64,000 nt of DNA from Favolaschia claudopus. Taxonomy: Eukaryota > Basidiomycota > Agaricomycetes > Agaricales > Mycenaceae. Shown one piece after another: positions 55,678 to 64,000 of this stretch (positions within the stretch are counted from its first letter, which is position 1; every line of letters begins with the position of its first letter). The position numbers and the translations under genes are program-made. The notes below the pieces were generated by a model. It saw nothing but the letters and a program-made list of their open reading frames with translations, did no database searches and was not told the DNA's origin. The stretch is taken from NCBI GenBank assembly GCA_037176885.1, contig JAWWNJ010000134.1, forward strand, positions 558,001 to 622,000, in the 5' to 3' direction.

Positions 55678-56128
55678 TGTCGTGTCGAGCTGCCGCTTCT
55701 TGATAAACGCTAGGCGTGTTGTCGCTGCGTTATCTGGCTATTCAACTTGGCCTCCAGGGGCGCGTGCGGGGGTTTACTGCGATTAGCTATTAAACCTGCC
55801 GTCCAGTGGGATACCTTCAACGGCTCGCTGTGTAGAGTGTCGACTGTAAATAGGTTCTGTTTCTACTGCGATGTGATTAGTGTACTATAACTCGGCGATT
55901 CGACGCACTGGCAGCACATGAGTGTTCGTGTGAGAGTGAGAAAGGTCTCCCACGCTATTGTTCCCACGTTGAAATGGCCGCTGGCGGCATCATGCAATCG
56001 GCAGAAGCCCGGCATCTTGTTTACTTGCTCCTCCTCGTCGAGCTCGGTATCTTACTTTGTCTACCACCAGCTATCCGAGTTGCAGTGATCCGTGTTTGCT
56101 GGCGACCTCCGCGTGACTTGTTTGTGAT
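55678..56128. other. Intergenic, promoter region of the SET gene
   Basis: No exon or repeat recognised between two same-strand genes. Confidence 0.4.
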
Positions 56129-57205
56129 ATGGCTGCGCTGACGTCCCATGAATGGGCAAAGTTTCTATCTCAAAGCCGTGCATTGACCGCGTCAGACGCA
56201 ATTCGCTGTGACGATGCAGTGGCTTACGCGTTGTTTGGCCAACGGAACGAGAGGCCTTTTCCAAGGGCTCACACTCTTGCTCGCTTGAGTGCAAGACCTG
56301 AGGATGTTGTCAGTCGCGAGTTTGCAGATGAGCTGCAAAGTGCGTTCGAGCGAAACAAAGCCGAGGTTTTCGTGGAATGTCGTTCTGCGGCTGAGTTCTG
56401 TAATCGCATATCGAGGTTGATCGACATGTCCGACTGGGCGCGCCGTGCGATGCCTTCGACCAGAAATCGACAATCATCTCGGGCGCTCACTTGGTTCAAC
56501 CCATTGATTTGTGTATTCGTTGTGTTTACGTTTAATGTAGGTGTTTTCAGGCCCATCTCGTCCTACTCGATCCTTCCGCGCCTATAAAGCTCAAGTTGAT
56601 AAAATTCGGCGAACTGGAATCCAATCAGTTCGGCGTAGTTGCCAAGCGGTATATCCAGCGGGATGCGGCAATCCCTCAGCTCATCGGTCAACTGTCGATC
56701 GACAACGTCGACGGTCTCGCGAAGGACAAGACAACCCAGCTCAGTGAAATCAAGGCTCGGGATGGTACGGCGCGAACGTTGTATGGCCCCATTCGGTTTG
56801 TGAATCATCATTGTCATCCTAATGCTGTGGTAAGTCTCTCTTCCGTCTCTGTGTCCCTCTTCTCTGTATCCCGCCATTTTGATCTGCGCTGAAAGTATGT
56901 GTGTGCGTCAGTTCGAGGAAATCAGACGAGGGTGTCACAACACCATTATCATCAAAACTGTGCGGGACATCGAAGAGGGGGAGGAAGTCACTGTTGATTA
57001 CGGAGGTGATTTCTTCGCCGAACGCGGGGACTGTCGATGTCAGCAGTGCTGTCCGTCAGTGGCGAAGATGGGCGGGACGGCGAAGGTTTCTGGAATGCGC
57101 GTGATTGACGGAGAGAAGAAACAGCAAGCGCTAAATAGGAGGAATAAAAAGCGTCGAGAGGCGCGTGCCGCGAAATTTGGTGGAGGGGGCGGACGCGCGG
57201 TGTGA
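56129..57205 (+). CDS. SET-domain lysine methyltransferase-like protein, 318 aa
   Basis: Would transfer methyl from S-adenosylmethionine to lysine, most likely on histones (family inference). Exons 56129-56512, 56551-56829 and 56912-57205 join in phase 0; the first intron is only 38 nt, so its edges are tentative. SET motifs: GPIRFVNHHCHPNAV contains the NHxCxPN motif (residues about 211-221), and GEEVTVDYGGDFF holds the catalytic Tyr region. The SET start is FGVVAKRYIQRDAAIPQLIG. A short Cys cluster follows (CRCQQCC), like a post-SET zinc site. The tail is very basic (NRRNKKRREARAAKFGGGGG). Catalytic residues appear intact. It lies between the Helitron-linked unknown gene and a JmjC-like gene, all in the same direction. 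Confidence 0.8.
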
Positions 57206-57396
57206 ATTTCAGGTTTGCTTGTATGATCGTCGCAACTGTGTTTGAATGGCATTTGCCAATCAAAATTCGTTTTTTTTTTTTTGTAATAGTACATAGAGCT
57301 GCACGATTAGTATAATAAAGCGTTGGATCCAGGGTTTAGAGAGCGGTTTCGTGGTCTTGTATGCCTTAGCTTGTTGAGCGTGACAAAGGTCGGCCA

Positions 57397-60300
57397 TTGA
57401 TGTTATGTACTTCGCGCGATAGCGGTCACATCATCACTGTCACGGACATGAGTCACACGTCTCTCTTTCTTCTCGGTATCATGTCCCCATCCCTATTTAG
57501 CATCGATGGCCCGTGGAACCACGCGCTGTGCGCTAAAGCTTCTAAACAACTCTTCGACGGAAGGGATGTTACTGCAGTTCTCGAGGTATCTCCTGCTGTA
57601 GCCTGTTGTCGACAGACAGTCTTAATTTAGCGTCGGTACCAGGGCTTCGGTTTCCCTGCCGATTTTGTTGGCCCGCTGGCTCACGAGATAGTGTCTTGGA
57701 GCACTCGACCCTTCGATGACCTTGACAGCGAATTCCGCCAGACCGCTCTGCGCTTCCTTCGTCTCTCGACGGAAGGCAACGGAGTGATGAACCGATACGT
57801 TTCGCCAGCGATTCGCCACGGTATTTTGCCGATTATTACCCTGGATCTTCTGTTGTACTCTGCGGACCCGGCTCAGACAGCTCCGCCCAGAATGCGCCAA
57901 CTTACCCGTCCGTTCTCGTCGACCAAACACAAAAATGTGCGTTTGCTACGTGGCGTCCCGATTCTCGCGGTCTTATTTGCAATTCAGCATTTCCTCAAAG
58001 CTAATGACTGGTACCAAGTTTTGTCTGACGCGTCGGAGGCTCATCGCGAGCGTAAGAAGATCTCGAAACGACCCCGAACCAATTTGGCAGCCATCGCTGA
58101 CGGAAGGAAGAAAAGTTGCCTCCGCAATTTGTCTCTCTTGAACAGCACCTCGAAGCCGGGCGATGTTGCCATATACAACCTGACTCAGGCTGCGTTCATG
58201 CTGAGAGCCATGAGACACGTAGGTCTCTTGCTGCTCGAATTCTGGCATTACTGACTGTTTCCAGGGAAAGATGGTCCTGACGTTGGAGTCCTTCATTGAC
58301 TTGGGTCTACTGTAAGATCTCGTAGTCTCTCTTGGTACATTCACTCACATATAACAGTCAGGCGCGCGAGGAAGACCCTTCTGTCACGCGAGAGGAAGTA
58401 GAAGGAGTGCTTGTCAACCCTAATGTTGAGGGCATTCCTGCCACTCTTGCAGTGGCTGCCAGTATATCTCCTGTCTATCTTCTGTCCGGCCAAAACTATG
58501 CCAGCGGGACGTATAACCCTAGTACTTCCGTTTATGACGTGAGTGAATTCCTTTGTCCTTCCTTTCGTTGATCGAGCAAATCGACAGTATTGGTCTGCTT
58601 CGGGGAACATGCAACGCGTCGACTTGGAGCATCCGCTGGGAAAAGTCGAGCGTGTTTGCTGGATCGCGTTGCTTCGATTGGCTGCACGCGTCATTTCGGC
58701 TGAAGAAGCGATGGACAACATCTTCGATTCGGCAGTCGTTCAATCGGTTCTCAACAACGAGCCCTCCGAGCCTCAACTCCAGGTGCTGAGTAAGTGTGTC
58801 GTGCGCGTAACCAGTGAATGGCTCATCTGTTGTAGGCTTTCCCGATGACACGGACTTGCACACTATGAAGGATATGGATCCAGATGATGACTACGAGGTG
58901 GAAATGGCCCGACGAATCAAATCTGAACGAGAGAGGGAGGAAAAGGAGAAGGCGGACAAGGAGGAGGCGGAAAGGCAGTTGGCAGAGAATGAGAGGTTGG
59001 AGAAGGAGAAGGCGGAAAAGGAGCAGAAGGACAAGGAGGAAAGAGAGAAGAAGGAGGCAGAGAAAAAGCGTAGGGCAGAGGAGAAACGCGCTGATAATTT
59101 GGAGGCGCCTCCGACCGAGCGCAGGATGACTCGCTCACAGGACCCAGCCACAGCGGCGAAAGCGAAAGTTGTACAGGACCAGGTATCCTCCCCTCCCGCG
59201 CGTGCGCCGAGATCGAGAGGCTCCGCGGCAGTGGGGGTTTCCAAACCGTCAGTGCGCGTTCCCAAAAACGCGTATATCCACGTGATAGACGACGTGGTCT
59301 CCGACGAAAGGGAGCAGGTTTCTTTGGATTCGTTGGAGCCACTCGATTTTGCGGAGTCTCGCCCAGTGGGTGGCCTGTTCGCAATACGCTGATCGTACTT
59401 ACATGCTTCAGATGCACCCGGAGCCTATGCACATTACTATCTACGCGCCTGGTAGCGCGCCGGGGCAATCCGTCGAAAGGACGTTCGAATATCGAATGTT
59501 CAAGAAATTCGTGAGTTCCTTACCAAATGGTATGAGTGTCACGCACTAAATTTCCGAGGCCCGGGATCGCAACATGATTGAGGCGATGTTACAGAGCGAG
59601 CCTACCCCGACACCGCTTTTCCTACAAGACAGCGCTCGCAATCCCGATCCCCTCCTTCAAGCGTCCGAGTCCCAGAGCGTTTTGTTCGTATCCACGCAGA
59701 AAGATTACGCGAAATTGTCGCGCAGCGTTAAGTTCGAAATCCATCGACGTCGTTGTGTCCTCATCGTCGATGTCACTGGCGACGACGAGGCTCCACCTCC
59801 CTTCGATTGGGATACGATGCAAGCTTTTCGAAACCCGGAAATGCCTTGTCACATACAAGGTAAATATGGTTGTTCGCGACGCTGCTCTTGCTTATCAGAT
59901 GTGTATAGATATGGGCGTTGCCAAGGATTCGGGTGACGCATATCTGAGGGCGGGTCCGTTACGCGATCTGTTGCCTAAGGAAGGAAGGCCCGTGTTGAAC
60001 GCTATTCATCATCCCCTTTCTTCTCATCAAATGCCTTCGCCTCCGGGGTTTTCGTGCGTGTCACATTTAGCCGTCTTTGTATACTTTCCTGAGACGACGA
60101 CAGTCATTTTTGTTCACTCGGGAGAGCTATGATGTCCTTGAACGGCCACAGGCACCTTCCGACAGTCGCTCATCCTTGGGGTGATCTACGCTGGGGCTTG
60201 TGCGCTACTGCCCTAGCGCGAACAGGCACTCACCAGGACATTGCCGCAACAGAGATGACGGTCTTGGTCGGAGAGAAGATGATCATCCTCGGCGTGCCCA

Positions 60301-61575
60301 GGGTAGAAAGATTCGAGAGCAGCGAATATAGGGCTGACCTAGGCTCTCGCTTTTCTTTCCTGAACTGGGAGGCCGTGCAGGAGGACGCGCAAACTGATAT
60401 TTATAGGTGGGAAGCCTTTTGTTTGCGTCCTAACATGGCTTTGTGCGTGTCCCGGCATTTTGATTGATGCGAGGCTGACTATTGCGGTGCAGCTATATGA
60501 GACCCGGTACACCTCATTTTGTCATATCGCTGGAGGACACGATCGCGTATGGATCACATACCATCAACGCCGCCCAAATCCAGGCTGCGGTGTTCAGTGT
60601 GCTGCACAACTTCGTAACAGAAGGTTTCCACGCCAATGCAGAACATCGAGTGCTCCAGTGGCTGCTCGTTCGCATGTCTGTATTTTGGTCCGAGCTGATA
60701 CCGCTGGGTGCGTACTTTCTCTGGTCTAGTGAGATGACCGCTAAATACAGCAGAGAGGCCCGCGCCATGTGTCCATTATCCTAACATCGGCACTCCTGAC
60801 GGACTCTTAGACCTCTTGACGCTGCACTGCTATCTGATTCTCTACCCCGCGCTACTGATCGAGTCTTACCAAGGCATGAGCTCGGTCCCAGGGACGTTCG
60901 GAGCGGCGCCTTCGATGTGTTCAACGCGGTACCAAGAATACGACTATGCGTTATACGCTGCCGCGTGTCTTGAAAACTGGATAGATACGCACAAGTTTGT
61001 GAACGACCGGACCCCAGGGAAACACCCTAAGCGCGGGCGTGAGCACACCTACACCACTTTGCTGCATGTGAGTTTATTCTTATTGACGTCCGTTGCTGCA
61101 CTCAACCGTTCGATGACAGACATCCGTCGTGAACATGGCATGCTGTCTGGTACGCTATCGCACCGAATGGATCGAGAGGCAGCGAGCGAACGGCGGGTCT
61201 GTCACGGCGGGTTTCACTGTTACCGCGTTCAAACAGCAGCTGCATCGAGCCATGGCCGCTTATGAGCATTGCTCTGGGGGCCGTTTGGGTGGTTTGTCGG
61301 ATTTTTCGCCGCAGAATATAAGCCTGAAGGAAGGGAGATTGGCGGAGCTCTTTGATGGGGAAATGGAATCCTCTGAGGGGACGGATGACTCTGCGCCGAT
61401 GGAAGAGGGTTCGGGAGAATCGAGTCACACTCACTTCATGCCATGGGACTTGTACTCCAGGCCGTTTGCTTGCCACATGCGAACAATGGTTAGAGCTGTG
61501 ATGCAGCCGTCCAACTCTTCCAAGCGTCTTGGCGACGATGTCGACGAGCCTCGCAGAAAACGTCGAAGGGTGTAG
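57397..61575 (+). CDS. JmjC-like Fe(II)/2OG dioxygenase, large multi-exon gene
   Basis: About a dozen exons; the start is either 57397 or the in-frame ATG at 57448. The N-terminal region has GFPADFVGPLAHEIVSWS and LTQAAFMLRAMRHVG; the middle has HPLGKVERVCWIALLRLAAR. A long charged coiled coil follows (about 58870-59100, Glu/Lys-rich). The catalytic part begins at HHPLSSHQMPSPPGFS and DLRWGLCATALARTGTHQDI (about 60180-60245), where His-x-Asp are candidate iron ligands. It continues YMRPGTPHFVISLEDTIAYG (about 60495-60550), whose His fits the distal ligand, then GSHTINAAQIQAAVFSVLH. The order and spacing match an abundant agaricomycete JmjC-like family I know. It ends with EPRRKRRRV, a nuclear-type basic tail, at 61575. 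JmjC enzymes demethylate lysines or hydroxylate proteins; activity here is inferred only. Confidence 0.7.
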
Positions 61576-62512
61576 GCATTTGTTGGCTCGCTGCGCCTCG
61601 TCTCTTTTTTTGCCGCTCTATCTGTATGGTTTCACTCAAGTTGTATGTAACGCGTTGCAGGCTGCAAATGTACATTTTTTTTCACGGGTCACCGATGGAT
61701 TTTCCAGTGTCTCAACAAAGGTCCCGAAATGGCCGAAAATCGACGAAAGAAGAAAACAGATTTTTTGTGGCGCGCTGCTTTGGGCCACATCCTTCGATGT
61801 GAGTGAGTTTCTTGTTCAATGTTCTCGATTTCGCACCTGAATCAGTGTTTCCGACTGATTGCAAGCCTAAAACAACCAGAAACAGTCCGTAAAATAGTTG
61901 AACGGTTCTTGTGCACCTTTCTGTTGAACTTTGTGGATATCCAGGTCCAACAAGTCGTTTGAAAGTATCCGTGGTGTTCACCCATCAGAACCGCCGTTTA
62001 AGAACCCAAAAAAAACCCCTCGAACGCGTGTCACCGTCCACAACTTTCCTGCTTGAATTCAGGACTTCTACTCCGCCGGTCGCAGGTCACAGCGAGGGAG
62101 AAATGGCCGATCCTATACAGTATCATGCGTGTCCACTGTCTTCTCTTGCGAAGGAGCCGATTTATTTCATGTTTTGATGGCAGCGAGAAATGCTGAACAC
62201 AAGTCCTTCGCTGCTTGTGAGTACGACGCGCAACAACAAGCCTCGTCACGCGGGCGCGTCTCCGATGGCATGATGCGAACTCCGGCATTACGGATTTTCC
62301 CTCGTTCTCGCCGCGGCCGGCGTTGCACGAGGCGTCATCACCACCGTCTTCCGACGTTAAATCAGATAAGCGCTGCAAACTTTAATTCCATTGTCGCCGT
62401 CTATTGAGCTTCGAACTCCGCAGTGACTCGCGGTGATTGAATCTTTTTCGGTGACGCCTGGAACCGAATCCCATCAAACACCGAAACTCCTCTTTTCCTC
62501 TCGCTCGCCACC
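61576..62512. other. Intergenic, no gene seen
   Basis: A hairpin AATCAGT...ACTGATT (61842-61862) is followed six bases later by CTAA, but the next base is A, so it is a weak Helitron-end candidate. No coding exon was supported. Confidence 0.4.
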
Positions 62513-63894
62513 ATGCAAGCCTTTCCTCCCGAAGTCGTGTGCATGATATTCAAGTCAGTACTCGGGGACGTGACTCGTCGGGAACAAGGATCGAAAGCTA
62601 GAGGAAAATTGGCCAGAGTCTGCAAAAAGTGGAGGCTCATATTGTACGAAACCGGTACGAAGCCATGTTCACACAATGGAATAGTTGACCTACGATATAT
62701 AGGAGAGCTCTGGAATGTGTCGTTCGTGCATTTTCGCATGGATATAAAACACATTCAGCTCGTATGCCGTTTGGCTGTTGGAACAGGCGAGCGCGCGCGC
62801 GCCCATCTGCCTATTCTCCACGTATCGACGGAGGATGAGGACGAGCCAGACGCGGCCACATTAAAAGAGTGTGGCTCGCCCGAAGCGCTGGCCGAATGGC
62901 TCGCGGCGGTCGCAGGATTTTTGGCGCCAGTAGTTGCGCACGCGAAGTCCCTTACAATCGACTCCACCACGCCTCTCGGAGTGTCCGCGATCTTGACCAG
63001 TATCGGGGTGCAGCAAGCGTCGAATCTCGAGCAGCTGACATGCTACTCTTATGATCGCCACTCCGACAACGTCGACTACCTTCAATCTGTTGTTTCTCGC
63101 CAGCTTCAGTCCTTGTCGATAACGAGAATTAATCCCATCGGTCTCGCTCCATGCCTCGAAAACCAATCCCCCAATCTCTTGCACAACGTCACGGCACTGC
63201 ACTTGTATATGCTTACCAACCTTACCTGGGACCAGATGAAGATGATACTCAGGAGCCCTGTCGCGCTCCAGGAGCTCGACGTGTGGGAGGTCGAATGTAG
63301 CGGAGACCCTGGCACCGAGGTTGTCCACCTCCCCCAGCTTCGAAGTCTCGCCATGGATGATTTGGAAAGCGGGGGCCTTCAATTAGCAGCGTTTCTCTCG
63401 ATGCCAGCCATCGAAAATCTCACGGTTAACGCAGCGGGTGGCGGTGATGGGGGCTGGGGACGTCTGTTGGACTTCGAGGACGTCATACACCGGGTCAAGA
63501 CGTGTCGTATTGGGTCGTGGTATTGTAATCCCGCGATGAAGGCATTCATAGGCAAGTCTTGGCTAATTCCCTTATTCGCGATCCTGACACTGGTGTAGGC
63601 AAACTGACCTCCGCTCGACTAATCGACTTAAGCTCGTGCGCTGATACCTTCCTCGCCGAATTTCTCCGAACTCGCGGGCTTGAACGCCCTAGGCTTGAAA
63701 ACGTTAAGCGCTGGATAGTTCGGGATGACATTACACGCCCACAAGCGAAGGTGCTTCTTACGTGGCCAGGTTCAGCCGTAGAAGCAATCTATGCTAAGCC
63801 GATGGACGAGGAGGGTGACTGGTTCTACCGGTGGCTGCTCACCCCACACGGTTGCACGATTCAGCGCGTTGATGACCGGCCTTATGATCAATGA
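62513..63894 (+). CDS. F-box-like / leucine-rich protein, 444 aa
   Basis: The start MQAFPPEVVCMIFKSVLGDV is a degenerate F-box (FPPEVVCMIF, then LARVCKKWRLILYET), which would bind Skp1 in an SCF ubiquitin ligase. The remaining residues form irregular leucine-rich units (LEQLTCYSYDRHSDN, LQSLSITRINPIGLAPCLEN, VTALHLYMLTNLTWDQMKMI, LPQLRSLAMDDLESGGLQLA). Exon 1 is 62513-63551 and exon 2 is 63599-63894; they are joined by a 47-nt intron with GC rather than GT at the donor, and this splice keeps 444 codons open to TGA. Such F-box/LRR genes are highly expanded in mushrooms. The target is unknown. Confidence 0.75.
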
Positions 63895-64000
63895 TGTACT
63901 TGTGGTAGCCTACAGTCGACTCGTAGCAGTCTGTCAATGGACATAGCGCGCGAAAGCACTCCGTATGAATGCGCACTGCACCAATTCCGGGTACCATTCG

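Noticed and set aside
58891..59468. Minus-strand Ser/Phe- and Pro-rich frames
   Set aside because: They are the complement of the Glu/Lys-rich coiled-coil exon of the JmjC-like gene.
61842..61875. Hairpin plus CTAA as the 3' end of a 16.7-kb Helitron including all cargo
   Set aside because: The spacer is only six bases and the following base is A rather than T; too weak to assert.
1..64000. CRISPR arrays, bacterial operons, ribosomal or transfer RNA genes
   Set aside because: The sequence is eukaryotic with introns. No spacer-repeat array was seen, and no rRNA or tRNA was recognised by eye; a dedicated tRNA scan was not possible.

Overview
The window looks like a chromosome segment of an agaricomycete (mushroom-forming) basidiomycete. 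Genes are cut by many short GT-AG introns (about 45-65 nt). Several families are ones I know as mushroom-typical: a DUF6533-type membrane protein, a NACHT-WD40 NLR, an expanded fungal 2OG-Fe(II) oxygenase family, JmjC-like proteins and a kinase-lobe-like family. Mobile DNA is dense. I cannot name the species.

Layout. 1-3.2 kb: a partial minus-strand gene of a multicopy, probably transposon-derived family. 3.6-5.1 kb: an unrecognised small multi-exon gene. 5.6-9.9 kb: a large minus-strand gene of uncharacterised type. 10.8-12.7 kb: gene-poor DNA with interstitial CCCTAA repeats, a long-range inverted repeat and a tandem duplication. 12.7-14.5 kb: two tandem paralogues encoding about 100-residue beta-rich proteins. 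15.4-24.5 kb: a rearranged neighbourhood with an alpha-glucoside-type sugar transporter, two intact 2OG-Fe(II) oxygenase paralogues, a small secreted/anchored protein, and broken inverted copies of both families on the far side of the transporter. 25.2-27.5 kb: a tandem-BRCT / F-box / leucine-rich fusion. 27.8-34.9 kb: one minus-strand gene whose roughly 52-nt intron has received a 4.8-kb gag-only LTR retrotransposon, which itself carries a 433-bp hAT-like MITE. 35.4-36.2 kb: two further MITEs. 36.4-41.4 kb: a NACHT-WD40 NLR with a frameshift in its Walker A motif. 42.1-42.9 kb: a 776-bp TIR element. 43.1-44.7 kb: a DUF6533-type seven-helix-like membrane protein.

45.1-61.6 kb is the most unusual block. 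A giant Helitron Rep-helicase gene (with one apparent frameshift) is followed head-to-tail on the same strand by three closely packed genes: an unknown basic-tailed protein, a SET-domain methyltransferase and a JmjC-like dioxygenase. An F-box-like gene closes the window at 62.5-63.9 kb.

How the parts may work together. The Helitron plus SET plus JmjC-like arrangement could be a transposon carrying chromatin-modifying cargo, or a chance cluster; the element termini decide this and I could not fix them. The tandem small proteins share promoter, 5' leader and intron phase and so arose by local duplication. The fragments at 15.4-16.3 kb and 20.8-21.2 kb show that the oxygenase/secreted-protein neighbourhood has been repeatedly broken and inverted. 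Splice sites were inferred by eye from open frames and consensus dinucleotides, so exon edges are approximate except where exact positions are given.
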